Positions 9,106 through 17,743 are shown, numbered from the stretch's first letter. The stretch: 64,000 nt of DNA from Candidatus Rifleibacterium amylolyticum (GCA_009917695.1 JAACJG010000003.1:124001-188000); one strand, 5' to 3'. Numbers and translations are program-made. Notes: a model not told the origin generated them from the letters alone.

Positions 9106-9930
9106 ATGAAAGGATTTGGCAGAATCGCTCTGTTTATGTTTATCTGCGCAGCTTTGTTGGCAATGCCGTGTCGGGCTCAGGAAGTTCTTAAAATGTCGAC
9201 TACCACCAGTTTGCTCGATAATGGGTTGCTCGATGCACTTTTGCCGGTATTTAAGGCAGAAACAGGCATCGAGGTGCATGCAATTGCGCGTGGCACTGGG
9301 GCTGCCATACTCGATGGTCGCGACGGCAATGCCGATATAATTTTTGTGCATGCCCGCGAACTCGAAGAGCAGTTTATCGCCGATGGTTACGGAATAAAAC
9401 GCTACCCTGTCATGTATAATGACTTTGTGCTGGTCGGCCCCCAAAAGGATCCGGCTGCAATCAATGGCCTGACTGACGTTGTGCAGGCATTTGCCAAACT
9501 GGCAAGCTCGTCGGCAACTTTTGTTTCGCGCGGTGACGAGAGTGGCACGCATTTTCTTGAAATGAAACTCTGGAGTGAAGCGCAGACACGGATGCCCGCT
9601 GCTGGATATTTCAGCGGCGGCCAGGGTATGGCGCGTACACTGCTGATCGCGTTTGAAAAACAGGCCTATACTCTGGTCGATCGCGCGACCTTTTTTAATC
9701 TCAACCAGGGTGATGACTCGGCAAATTATCTGATAATACACTGCGAGGGCGATAAGAAGTTACACAATGTTTACACTTTGATGGCAGTTAACAAGGAGAT
9801 GCATCCGCATGTTAACCTTGCTGCTGCTGAAAAATTGATTGCCTGGATGAAATCTGAGAGGGCGATGCAGATTGTCAGCGATTTCAAAGTTGCCGGCGCA
9901 CGCGTCTTCTATCCAGTTAACGAGGATTGA
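9106..9930 (+). CDS. tupA: Tungstate ABC transporter, periplasmic substrate-binding protein TupA
   Basis: 274 residues with a signal peptide cut near residue 24. The mature protein begins with the STTTS oxyanion-binding motif (residues 31-35) that marks TupA-type tungstate binders, followed by the family blocks GNADIIFVHARELEE and SRGDESGTH. Length is normal for TupA. It heads a plus-strand cluster with tupB and tupC, and the facing operon encodes a tungsten-type aldehyde:ferredoxin oxidoreductase, which supports tungstate over molybdate as substrate. Phosphate- or molybdate-type binders are less likely because of the motif and the context. Confidence 0.88.
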   Translation: MKGFGRIALFMFICAALLAMPCRAQEVLKMSTTTSLLDNGLLDALLPVFKAETGIEVHAIARGTGAAILDGRDGNADIIFVHARELEEQFIADGYGIKRYPVMYNDFVLVGPQKDPAAINGLTDVVQAFAKLASSSATFVSRGDESGTHFLEMKLWSEAQTRMPAAGYFSGGQGMARTLLIAFEKQAYTLVDRATFFNLNQGDDSANYLIIHCEGDKKLHNVYTLMAVNKEMHPHVNLAAAEKLIAWMKSERAMQIVSDFKVAGARVFYPVNED

Positions 9931-9970
9931 CCGTCTTTAACCACCAAATTTGGCCTCAGGGAGAAACAGC

Positions 9971-10564
9971 ATGTCGCAATTGACCGGAACGGTTTTAATT
10001 ATCGTGTTGATCGTCGTGATCATAAGCCTGGCTGTCTCGCCGGGCGCATCTCATCCACCTGAAGACAAGAAGTCGGTGCTTGAATACACACTGGCGCTGG
10101 CGGATGGTACGCAGCAGCCCCTTGAGAGTTTTCGCGGTAAAGTGCTGTTACTGGTGAACGTGGCCAGTAAATGTGGGTTTACCGGTCAATATGAAGGACT
10201 GGAAAAACTGCAGAAGAAGTACGAGAGTGAAGGGTTTACTGTACTGGCTTTTCCGGCCAATGATTTTCTCGGGCAGGAACCGGGAACCAATGAAGAGATT
10301 GTGACTTTTTGCCGCATGAGTTATGGTGTGACATTTCCGGTATTTGCAAAAATTTCGGTTATAGGAGCCGAACAGCATCCGCTCTATCGCTTTCTCACCA
10401 ATGAAGCGACGAACCCTGGCTTTGCCGGAAAGATTTCATGGAATTTCAATAAGTTTCTTGTCGATCGAACAGGCAAGGTCGTTGCCAGATATGGCTCAAG
10501 AACAGTTCCCGAAGATACTCAGCTGATAGCTGATCTCGAAAAAGCTCTCAAGGCAAAACCCTGA
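9971..10564 (+). CDS. Glutathione peroxidase family protein, membrane-anchored
   Basis: 197 residues. An N-terminal hydrophobic segment (about 6-22) indicates export or anchoring. Thiol-peroxidase fold with peroxidatic Cys68 in VASKCGFTG (Cys, not Sec), Gln102 in GQEPG, and Trp157-Asn158 in WNFNKF. The usual second motif FPCNQFGGQEPG reads FPANDFLGQEPG, so the common resolving Cys of thioredoxin-dependent members is replaced by Ala; Cys114 could substitute. The ATG at 9971 is chosen for its AGGGAG box; a TTG at 9950 in the same frame lacks one. It sits between tupA and tupB, an unusual position, and is probably co-transcribed with them. Confidence 0.85.
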   Translation: MSQLTGTVLIIVLIVVIISLAVSPGASHPPEDKKSVLEYTLALADGTQQPLESFRGKVLLLVNVASKCGFTGQYEGLEKLQKKYESEGFTVLAFPANDFLGQEPGTNEEIVTFCRMSYGVTFPVFAKISVIGAEQHPLYRFLTNEATNPGFAGKISWNFNKFLVDRTGKVVARYGSRTVPEDTQLIADLEKALKAKP

Positions 10565-10580
10565 TACAGAAGAGGCATGC

Positions 10581-11285
10581 ATGCAATATCTGTTTGAGAG
10601 TATCGGCAAGGCGATTTCGCTGATAGTGCAGCGCGATGCCGAGCTGGCGCTCATCGTCTGGTTTTCACTTAAAGTGGCGCTGATTTCGACGCTGGCAGCT
10701 GCCGTTGTCGGAATTCCGGCCGGCTTTGCCATATATCTGAACGAGTTCAGGTTTCGCAGAGCGCTGATAACAGTTCTCAACAGTCTGCTGGCAATACCTA
10801 CCGTAGTCATCGCGCTTGTTGTATATGCCTTTTTGAGCCGCCGCAGTATTCTCGGTTCTTTCAATCTGCTGTATACGCAAAGTGCGATAATCATCGGGCA
10901 GACGATGCTGGTGATACCGATGATTGCGACATTTGTTCTGTCGGCTTTGAGTAATCTCGATATCAGATATCGCAAAACTGCGATGACATTGGGCGCAAAT
11001 CGTTTTCAGGTTGCCTGGTTGTTGCTGCACGAGACGAAATTTGGCGTGGCGGCGGCGATAGCTGCGGCTTTTGGCCGGGTCATTTCAGAAATCGGCATCA
11101 GTATGATGCTGGGCGGTAACATCAAGGGGGTTACTCGTACCATGACCACTGCGATGGCGCTCGAATATGACAAGGGCGAGTTCGTGCTGGCAGTTGCGCT
11201 GGGTCTGATTCTGATGGCGATCACCTTTGGCATAAACATTCTGATCAATTACTTTCAGGGAAATATCGACGAAAGATATGGTTAG
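10581..11285 (+). CDS. tupB: Tungstate ABC transporter permease TupB
   Basis: 234 residues, five to six hydrophobic helices, and the ABC-permease coupling (EAA) loop around RKTAMTLGANRFQVAWLLL. This architecture matches TupB/WtpB-type permeases. GAGG stands 5 nt before the ATG. The gene lies 16 nt after the glutathione peroxidase gene and ahead of the ATPase gene, so it forms the membrane part of the TupABC importer. Confidence 0.87.
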   Translation: MQYLFESIGKAISLIVQRDAELALIVWFSLKVALISTLAAAVVGIPAGFAIYLNEFRFRRALITVLNSLLAIPTVVIALVVYAFLSRRSILGSFNLLYTQSAIIIGQTMLVIPMIATFVLSALSNLDIRYRKTAMTLGANRFQVAWLLLHETKFGVAAAIAAAFGRVISEIGISMMLGGNIKGVTRTMTTAMALEYDKGEFVLAVALGLILMAITFGINILINYFQGNIDERYG

Positions 11286-11292
11286 AAGGCAA

Positions 11293-11335
11293 AGACAACG
11301 AGAAAGAATAGTGAACGATTGCGAGAACGAGTCAA
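11293..11335. repeat. Remnant of the CGAGAA/CACGAG hexamer-type repeat
   Basis: The short gap between tupB and tupC reads as imperfect ACGAGA/GCGAGA units (for example GCGAGAACGAG), like the repeats at 3076 and 53443. It also stands where the tupC ribosome site should be, and only a weak AAGAAGA is present. Confidence 0.35.
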
Positions 11336-11341
11336 GAAGAT

Positions 11342-12010
11342 ATGCTGTATGAACTCGATGGAGTGAAACGGTTACATGGTGAGCGCGCGATTGTTGATAT
11401 CGAGCAGCTTGCCATCGAAACCGGAAAAATATATGCGCTTACCGGCCCTAATGGTGCCGGTAAGACGACCCTTCTGCAGATGCTGGCTTTTCTTGAACGG
11501 CCAGATACAGGCACGATAAAATTTGCCGGCGAGTCTGTCGATTTTTGTGAAAAACATCTGCGGCCTTTGCGCCGGCGGGTTGTTCTGGTAGACCAGCAGC
11601 CGATACTTTTCAGCATGAGTGTCTTCGCCAATGTCGAACTGCCGCTGAAATTGCGCAACGTGAAAAGCGCTGAGCGCAAAGTCTCTGTTGAAAATGCATT
11701 GCGCCAGGTCGATATGCTTGCGTTTGCCGAGGCCATGGGCGGCAGGCTGTCTGGTGGAGAAATTCAGCGCGTTGCGCTGGCCCGCGCGCTGGTCTGTCGG
11801 CCCGAAGTGCTGCTTCTCGATGAGCCGACATCGAACATCGACAAGCAACACCAGCCAATAATTGAAGACCTGATTCGCATTGCCAATAGTGATTATAAAG
11901 CGACTGTCATATTTTCAACGCACAGCATGCCGCTGGTAGAAAAGCTGGCTGACTGGCATCTGTTGATGGAAGCCGGCAAATTCAACAGTCTGCGGGTAAC
12001 AGAGAGATAA
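11342..12010 (+). CDS. tupC: Tungstate ABC transporter ATP-binding protein TupC
   Basis: 222 residues. Walker A GPNGAGKT (35-42), Q-loop near VDQQPILF, ABC signature LSGGEIQR near 136, Walker B LLLLDEP near 160 and the switch His in FSTHS. It is shorter than classical ModC/PotA subunits and lacks a TOBE domain, as is usual for TupC. It follows tupB after a repeat-like gap of 56 nt and most likely energises the same importer. Confidence 0.86.
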   Translation: MLYELDGVKRLHGERAIVDIEQLAIETGKIYALTGPNGAGKTTLLQMLAFLERPDTGTIKFAGESVDFCEKHLRPLRRRVVLVDQQPILFSMSVFANVELPLKLRNVKSAERKVSVENALRQVDMLAFAEAMGGRLSGGEIQRVALARALVCRPEVLLLDEPTSNIDKQHQPIIEDLIRIANSDYKATVIFSTHSMPLVEKLADWHLLMEAGKFNSLRVTER

Positions 12011-12014
12011 CCGT

Positions 12015-12488
12015 ATGGCAAAAAAGGACCGCATCTGGTTCGTGATCGCTCTTGTTCTGCTGGCAGCTTTTTATGGCATCTGGGGAGTGGCTGAATGCTG
12101 GCTTAGTAACCGCGCGTTAGCTCAGTATGATTGGGACAGCCATGATAACAGCCCGGCGGCTCAGTTAAAACTTCGAGTTATCTGTCACCAGATTATCAGC
12201 TGCAAATTCGGAAACCACCACGATGCCTTTGTTGCTCTTATCGCCGCCGGCGATCGAGACTCGATACCTTATCTTATCAATGCTCTCAAATGGCATGAGC
12301 CGACAGATGGCAGTGATATTGTTTCCTGTGCAACTGAGCATTGCCATGAGGCTCTATGCAAGTTGACCGGCATGAATTTTGGTTACAGCTATAACGACTG
12401 GAACCATTGGTGGCAGACGGAAGGGGCGATGATGTCTTCTGCAGAGCTTGCCAGACTGGCTGCCGGTCGGGCCGCGGCTGAGCAGTAG
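12015..12488 (+). CDS. Hypothetical membrane-anchored protein with HEAT-like segment
   Basis: 157 residues, one N-terminal membrane helix (about 7-27), the rest probably outside the cytoplasm. The middle holds a helical GDRDSIPYLINAL stretch of HEAT-repeat type followed by Cys/His-rich CATEHCHEALCKLTG and NDWNHWWQTEG. I do not recognise a family beyond that. It starts 5 nt after tupC, so it is probably the last gene of the tungstate operon, and it ends 1 nt from the convergent ankyrin gene. Confidence 0.6.
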   Translation: MAKKDRIWFVIALVLLAAFYGIWGVAECWLSNRALAQYDWDSHDNSPAAQLKLRVICHQIISCKFGNHHDAFVALIAAGDRDSIPYLINALKWHEPTDGSDIVSCATEHCHEALCKLTGMNFGYSYNDWNHWWQTEGAMMSSAELARLAAGRAAAEQ

Positions 12489-12489
12489 C

Positions 12490-14406
12490 TCAGTTTTCGC
12501 CGTCCGCAAGAAGTTCGGCAGCAGAACGGCCCTGGTTGTCGAGTGTGCTGTCACTGGCGCCGAGGTGAATCAGGTAATCATATATTCTGCGGTGCCCGGC
12601 TGCGGCCGCGTCGTGCAGCGGTGTGGTGCCTCGGGCATCGAGTGCGTGAATATTGGCTTTTGCTTCGCAAAGTAATTTGACCACTTCGTAGTGCCCCATT
12701 ATGGCAGCATAATGCAGTGGCGTGCGTAGAAAATCGTTAGTTGCGTCTACTGCTGCGCCCTTGTCGATGAGCAGCCTTGTATTTGCAGCATTGCCGGCCG
12801 CGGCAGCGGCATGCGAGGGAGTTTCGCCAAGTTCAAGATTTTTTGCGTCGCGCTGTGTCGGATCTTTATCGAGAATCTTGGCAAGATCTTCGCTTTTGCC
12901 GGCGGCAGCGAGTTCAAATACCGATTTAGAGCCCTGTGCGATCTCGAAAATTCTGGCCGGACGGCCAAAGCGTCCGGTTTTTTTGAAAGCGGCAATTCGG
13001 GCTTTGTCGCCGGTCAGCCTGGCATTGACGAAGGCCGACAGTCCATCATTGTTTTTGAGGTCGATATCGGCGCCAAGCTCGAGCAGATCAGGTATGAGAC
13101 CGGGTTGGCAGAAGAACAGCGCGCTGCTGCCATCGGTGATTCGGGCATCTATTTTGGCGCCGGCCTGAATCAGCAATTTGAGCATATTAGCACTGCCATG
13201 GGCGGCGGCAATGTGCAGAGGCGTCATACCATCGTGATTGCGCAGGTTAACGTCACCGACACGCTTGAGCATGATTTCGAGAATCTTCTCATATTGAGGA
13301 TTGTTGCGATGACAGATCATGTGCAGCAGGTTGTTGCCACGAGCATCTTTACGTGTGGGACTGGCTCCGGCATTGATCATCATTCCGGCTATCTGCGGGT
13401 TAAGTGTTTCGATGGCTACGTGTAAAGGAGTCTGGCCGGCCTGATTCACCGGATCGGGGTTCTTCGAGCTTTCCAGCAGCAGTGGCAAAAGGTTGCGGTT
13501 GTTGCGCTGTGCTGCAATGTGCAGAGGAGAATTGCCTCTGGTATCTCTTTGTGTCGAGTCAGCGCCAGCTTCCAGCAAAAGGCGGGCGGCCGTGTCATTA
13601 TCGAGAGAAATAGCAAGTATCAAAGGCGTCAGGCCCTGAGTGTTTATTTCGTTAAGGAGTGGCTTTTCGCTGACCGCAGCCTGCAGAGCTGTTATATCGT
13701 TACTTGCAATCGCATTGTGCAGGCGGTTTCCAGCAGGCAGAAAGGCTGGCATAAAATTGCCCTCTCTGACCAGACTTAATGTGTGATTGATCAGCATTGG
13801 ATACCAGGCCTGCTGAAATCTTTTATCATTATGCATTTTCAGCAGCCATTGTTCGGCGTCTTCGAATCTCTGAAGCTGTCTGAGGATATCGGCAATTTTC
13901 AGGCTGATGTCAAAAAGATATTCGCTTTCGCTATCAGGCGAAGCAAGATAGTCCTGGAAAAAGCCGAGGCTTTTTTCGCGGCACTCCCTTGCTGTCTGCG
14001 GTTTATCAGAGTTTGCCCAGGCAGCCTGCAGCCATGCCAGGCCGATTTCTCTAGCATCTCGCTCGATATGCTCCAGCAGCCTGGCAAAACGCACTCGTGA
14101 ATCTGTTTTGCGGTCTGACTGCTGGCTGGTGTTCCAGACGAAATCCTGAAGCTTCTTCAGCTCGTTACTGCTCAAACTGATATTGCCAAAAACTCCGCCG
14201 CAGAGCGGGCATTCTGGCAATGGCAGAAAAACTGTGCCAAGAGGTTGCCCATCTATTGCGAGTTGATCAAAGGTGTCACTGGCGACTATTGACGGGTAGT
14301 CTATGCGGCAGACGGGGCAGGTGAACTGCGTTTCAATATCTGCTGCCATAACAACGACAGCACTTAACAGAACCATTAGTACAACAGCTGGAACGGCATG
14401 ATTCAC
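12490..14406 (-). CDS. Secreted or anchored ankyrin-repeat protein with N-terminal DUF2225-like zinc-ribbon region
   Basis: About 638 residues. A signal peptide or anchor (ending VVVMAAD) is followed by a CPVC...CPLC zinc-ribbon segment resembling DUF2225, a helical TPR-like region, and then about eleven ankyrin repeats to the C-terminus (for example GLTPLILAI, GNSPLHIAA, GMTPLHIAA, RTPLHYAA, GTTPLHDAA). The start is uncertain: GTG at 14406 (or TTG at 14409) gives a clean signal peptide and lies just after the oxidoreductase stop, whereas the ATG at 14499 would put a basic tail first and overlap that gene. It is last in the YkgJ-ferredoxin-AOR operon. Function unknown; the ankyrins point to protein binding. 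Confidence 0.75.
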   Translation of the reverse strand: MNHAVPAVVLMVLLSAVVVMAADIETQFTCPVCRIDYPSIVASDTFDQLAIDGQPLGTVFLPLPECPLCGGVFGNISLSSNELKKLQDFVWNTSQQSDRKTDSRVRFARLLEHIERDAREIGLAWLQAAWANSDKPQTARECREKSLGFFQDYLASPDSESEYLFDISLKIADILRQLQRFEDAEQWLLKMHNDKRFQQAWYPMLINHTLSLVREGNFMPAFLPAGNRLHNAIASNDITALQAAVSEKPLLNEINTQGLTPLILAISLDNDTAARLLLEAGADSTQRDTRGNSPLHIAAQRNNRNLLPLLLESSKNPDPVNQAGQTPLHVAIETLNPQIAGMMINAGASPTRKDARGNNLLHMICHRNNPQYEKILEIMLKRVGDVNLRNHDGMTPLHIAAAHGSANMLKLLIQAGAKIDARITDGSSALFFCQPGLIPDLLELGADIDLKNNDGLSAFVNARLTGDKARIAAFKKTGRFGRPARIFEIAQGSKSVFELAAAGKSEDLAKILDKDPTQRDAKNLELGETPSHAAAAAGNAANTRLLIDKGAAVDATNDFLRTPLHYAAIMGHYEVVKLLCEAKANIHALDARGTTPLHDAAAAGHRRIYDYLIHLGASDSTLDNQGRSAAELLADGEN

Positions 14407-14434
14407 CAAAATCCGCCGCTGGCGCCTGCGCGGG

Positions 14435-16198
14435 TTATTTTTGTTCAAGTTTTTGTATGTCGGCTTCAACAAGGCCTTCGAATATCTTGACCTGCTCATC
14501 GAACTGTTCGCAAGTTACGTGACCGCAGGTCGTAGCCGCCTTTTCGAGGCGTTTTGGCAGGTAAAGTTCAGAAAATTTGAACCCGAACTCTTTTTTCTGT
14601 CGGTTTTTCAAAGCGTGTATGGTTACCGCAGTTTCATTGAGGCGCTTTTCATCGAAGCCTTCATAGCCAAGCAGTTGCAGGCCTTCACAGATGATCTCCG
14701 GCGTGTATATATTGCGGGCGAACAGGCAGATAACCAGTGAGTTCAGCACCATACGCCAGACTGATTCGTCGTACATCGATTTTGTCCATTCGCTGTCGGT
14801 TTTTTTGCTGTTTATTTTTTTCTGATCGATCGAATAACCGGCGCTGTCAAGGTGTGAATGCCTTACTCCGGTGGCGTAACCAAGATATGAGTGCAGGCCG
14901 GTCATGTAACCGGGTGCTTCGTTTTTGCCAAAGGCGATGGCAAAGTCTTTACCGCCATATTTTTCAGCGCAGTAGATCGAGCCCTTTTCGAGATCGCAGT
15001 AAAATTCGTTATGGCGATGACTGATACGTTCGAGCATTTTCATGAAAGTCGTGGCATCGCCGAAATTGGCAACCAGGCCGTCCGTATGTTCGTCGGTTAT
15101 GATGCCGCGTTGATAGGCTTCGCAGACCCAGGCGAGAATGACACCCATGCTGATGGCGTCCCAGCCCTGTTTTTCGACATAATATAGAAGTTTGAGCAGG
15201 TCTTCGCTGTTGCCGATCGAGAGATTCGAGCCCCAGGCGAAAATAAGCTCGTGATCGTATGAGACTTTTATTGTCTTATACATGTGATGATCGGGGTTGA
15301 AGCATTCGCGCAGAGTTGCCATGTGAATGCAACCGCACTGGCAATGGGCGCAGGCGATCTGCTGGGCAAGATGTCTGGTCGCAAAAGTTTCGCCGCTTAT
15401 TCCCTCGGCATTTTCAAAATAGCCCTGCGAAAAATTGCGGGTCGGCAGGCCATTGAGCTTGCTGAGCGGAACTACGTTAACCGGCGTGCCGAGATCGTGG
15501 TATTTCTTCATCTGATCTGATTCGACAACGGCTTCGTAGAGTTTTTTGTAATAACTGTTGAAAGGGCCTGGATTATCTATTTTCCAGTATTTGCCGCCAG
15601 ACACTACTATGGCCTTGATGTTCTTGCTGCCAAGAACACCACCGACACCTAGTCTGCCGAAATGCCGGGATGAGTCTACGGTCGCACAGGCGATCGGTGA
15701 CAGTCGTTCGCCGGCCGGGCCAATTCTGATGATCGAGCGTTTGTAATCTGATTTGTAATGATCGCGCACGATGCGCTCGGTTGCCAGCGCCGACATGCCG
15801 CGCAGAGAAGAAGCAGAGCTCATCTTGAAGTTGTCGCCGTCTATCTCGATGGTAGAAGGGAAATGGGCTTTGCCACGAAATCTGATAACGTGGTAACCAG
15901 CACCGTACATGGCCATGGCAAGACGTCCGCCCGCATGTGATTCGCCGAGATTGCCAGAAAGCGGAGATTTAAAGACGACGACAGTCTTGGTTGCCACCGG
16001 AAATACTGAGCTGAAAGGCCCGCAGGCAAAAATTACCGGTGCTTCTGGCGACATGGGATCGATCTCGGGGTCAATTTCATCGAAAAGAGCTGTAGCAACT
16101 CCTGTTCCGCCGATATACCGTTCAAAAAGATGTGTTATATCGACTTTTTCGGTTTTTGCCGTGGTCAGATCTATGTCCAGCATATAGAAGTTTTTCAT
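14435..16198 (-). CDS. Tungsten-dependent aldehyde:ferredoxin oxidoreductase family protein
   Basis: 587 residues, normal length. It would oxidise aldehydes (or a related substrate) to acids with electrons passing to ferredoxin, using a tungstopterin and one [4Fe-4S] cluster. Cluster ligands are visible: Cys283, Cys286 and Cys290 (within CAHCQCGC) and Cys491 in LVICLFARN. The N-terminal pterin domain (ERYIGGTGVAT, ESHAGGRLA) is intact. The ATG overlaps the ferredoxin stop by 4 nt (ATGA), so the pair is translationally coupled. The tup genes beside it supply tungsten. Subfamily (AOR, FOR, GOR or other) cannot be set by eye. Confidence 0.9.
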   Translation of the reverse strand: MKNFYMLDIDLTTAKTEKVDITHLFERYIGGTGVATALFDEIDPEIDPMSPEAPVIFACGPFSSVFPVATKTVVVFKSPLSGNLGESHAGGRLAMAMYGAGYHVIRFRGKAHFPSTIEIDGDNFKMSSASSLRGMSALATERIVRDHYKSDYKRSIIRIGPAGERLSPIACATVDSSRHFGRLGVGGVLGSKNIKAIVVSGGKYWKIDNPGPFNSYYKKLYEAVVESDQMKKYHDLGTPVNVVPLSKLNGLPTRNFSQGYFENAEGISGETFATRHLAQQIACAHCQCGCIHMATLRECFNPDHHMYKTIKVSYDHELIFAWGSNLSIGNSEDLLKLLYYVEKQGWDAISMGVILAWVCEAYQRGIITDEHTDGLVANFGDATTFMKMLERISHRHNEFYCDLEKGSIYCAEKYGGKDFAIAFGKNEAPGYMTGLHSYLGYATGVRHSHLDSAGYSIDQKKINSKKTDSEWTKSMYDESVWRMVLNSLVICLFARNIYTPEIICEGLQLLGYEGFDEKRLNETAVTIHALKNRQKKEFGFKFSELYLPKRLEKAATTCGHVTCEQFDEQVKIFEGLVEADIQKLEQK

Positions 16199-16623
16199 GG
16201 TTCAACCTTTCTGCTGCGGTCGATTTCGACCATGGCAATCACCTGATTGGGGCAGAATTTTGTGCAAACGCCGCACTGGTGACAAATTAGCGGCATGCTG
16301 GTTTCATAATCCCACTGCAAAGCCTGGGAGATGCAGGCATCGACGCATTTGTGGCAGTTTACACACTTTTGTGGGTCAAATTTGACGCCGCCGCCTTCTT
16401 TTGGGGTAAGAGCTTCAACCGGACAGGCTTTGGCGCAATCAGGTTCGAGGCAACCATAACAGGGGCGTATCGAAAAAGCTCCTTCGGCGCCAGCGTAGTT
16501 TTTGACCCGTAAAGCCGCCTTTTCTATGGTAGAGGCCTTGAACCAGGTTCTGCTGCATGCATACATACAGCTGTAACAGCCAATGCACTGTTCACGTGCG
16601 ATAACTCGAAGTAATTTGCTCAT
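16195..16623 (-). CDS. 4x[4Fe-4S] ferredoxin, electron partner of the tungsten oxidoreductase
   Basis: 142 residues with sixteen cluster cysteines in four groups: CIGCYSCMYAC, CYGCLEPDCAKACP, CVNCHKCVDAC and CHQCGVCTKFCP. This polyferredoxin type (HycB/NrfC-like) often accompanies AOR-family enzymes. There is no Tat or Sec signal, so it is cytoplasmic. An AGGAG box precedes the ATG; the stop overlaps the AOR start. It probably carries electrons from the tungsten enzyme to the ferredoxin pool. Confidence 0.9.
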   Translation of the reverse strand: MSKLLRVIAREQCIGCYSCMYACSRTWFKASTIEKAALRVKNYAGAEGAFSIRPCYGCLEPDCAKACPVEALTPKEGGGVKFDPQKCVNCHKCVDACISQALQWDYETSMPLICHQCGVCTKFCPNQVIAMVEIDRSRKVEP

Positions 16624-16638
16624 GCTGGATCTCCTGTT

Positions 16639-17343
16639 TTATGGAGCGGTGGGGAGCTCTAGATGCTTATGCCAGAGCTTTGTCAGGGGCGTAGACATCG
16701 GAACAAGAATTTCTCGATATATCTGCAGCGCCCGTTCAGGCGAAAATATATAGCGGAAAAACCAGAACTCAAAAGGGAAGAAATGAATTGCTTCTTCATC
16801 TGGAAATGGTCTATAACTCTCGGAGTTTTCGAGTACCTTTGCCTGCAGACTGACGAGATAGTCCTGTGTTATCACGGTTTCCGGGCGATTGAGGTCTTTA
16901 ACTTCTTCGCATTCGCGTTTGCCGTCTTCTTTGAGCAGGCCAAAAATACGACAGGCAAATGGTCTGACCGGGTGAACAAGGCAGACTTTGCTTTCGTCAT
17001 CGCGAAAAATGCAGCGCAGGCGCTTTTCTTTGCCAGCTTCGGCCTGGCGCAGGTCGAAGCGCAAAGCAGATTGTACCAGGCGCCGCAGTCGTTCTGGTGG
17101 CCAGGTCGCCATAACTTCGCGAATCAGCCGGTGGTATTCGAGAGAAAATATTGAAACGGAATTGCAGCATCTGCCGCAATCATTGCAACTGGTTCGCGGC
17201 AGTTTTTCGTGCAGCTGGTCGAGCATCTGCATACCAAAAGACCCATGTTCAGCCGATGCTGTCAGAGCTTTCTGCAGATAGCTGTCAAGGTTTCTGGCTG
17301 CTGCTGAACTGATTTTTTGCAGCAAATCAGTATTGATCTGCAC
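16639..17343 (-). CDS. YkgJ-family Cys-cluster protein
   Basis: 234 residues, cytoplasmic. It has the family pattern: CNDCGRCC near residue 53, then CIFRDDESKVCLVHPVRPFACR. The YkgJ family (annotated as zinc/iron-chelating) is thought to bind a metal or cluster through these cysteines; its role is not known. A GTG start is used, with AGGAG 8 nt upstream. It is the first gene of the ferredoxin-AOR operon (15-nt gap), so a part in cluster assembly or metal handling for the tungsten enzyme is possible but unproven. Confidence 0.8.
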   Translation of the reverse strand: MQINTDLLQKISSAAARNLDSYLQKALTASAEHGSFGMQMLDQLHEKLPRTSCNDCGRCCNSVSIFSLEYHRLIREVMATWPPERLRRLVQSALRFDLRQAEAGKEKRLRCIFRDDESKVCLVHPVRPFACRIFGLLKEDGKRECEEVKDLNRPETVITQDYLVSLQAKVLENSESYRPFPDEEAIHFFPFEFWFFRYIFSPERALQIYREILVPMSTPLTKLWHKHLELPTAP

Positions 17344-17392
17344 TCTGGTGTCTCCTGTCGATGCTGTGTCTCTGCAGAAGCTATAAATACTG

Positions 17393-17407
17393 CCGGTTTA
17401 AAACCGG
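17393..17407. promoter_or_regulatory. Palindrome upstream of the YkgJ-ferredoxin-AOR operon, possible operator
   Basis: CCGGTTT and AAACCGG flank a single A, a perfect 7-bp inverted repeat with no room for a hairpin loop. It lies 50 nt before the GTG start of the operon and just after the RRM gene. It looks like a dimeric-regulator site rather than a terminator. Confidence 0.35.
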
Positions 17408-17428
17408 TTGATTAGGTTGTAGTTAACT

Positions 17429-17680
17429 TCAGGCCTGGTTTTTGGCCAGACTTACTGTAAGCTTGCGGCCTTCCATGGGCTGATCGTTCATGCCGTCGAC
17501 CGCTGCCTGTGCGCTGCCGGCATCGGTGAATTCGACGAAGCCATAACCGCGCGACCTTCCTGAATTGCGGTCCATGATTACCTTCGCGCTGACAATCTGG
17601 CCGAATTTTGCGAATTCTTCTTCTAGTTTACGGTTGTCGATGCTGAAAGGCAGGTTTCCTACAAAGATCTTAGATGACAT
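17429..17680 (-). CDS. RRM-domain RNA-binding protein
   Basis: 83 residues, a single RNA recognition motif: RNP2 IFVGNL (5-10) and RNP1 RGYGFVEF (44-51). Small single-RRM proteins of this type occur in cyanobacteria and many other phyla and are often cold-induced. The GGAGG ribosome site is clear. Monocistronic by position. Confidence 0.93.
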   Translation of the reverse strand: MSSKIFVGNLPFSIDNRKLEEEFAKFGQIVSAKVIMDRNSGRSRGYGFVEFTDAGSAQAAVDGMNDQPMEGRKLTVSLAKNQA

Positions 17681-17743
17681 TTTTTTCTAATCCTCCAAAC
17701 TTGACACAACTCTCTCTGTGTTAGAACAAAAGAGGTTATTTCT

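Noticed and set aside
9004-9741. Minus-strand 245-codon frame over tupA
   Set aside because: The opposite strand has an excellent TupA match with promoter and ribosome site.
17393-17407. Terminator after the RRM gene
   Set aside because: The inverted repeat has only one base between its arms and no T-run, so an operator is more likely.
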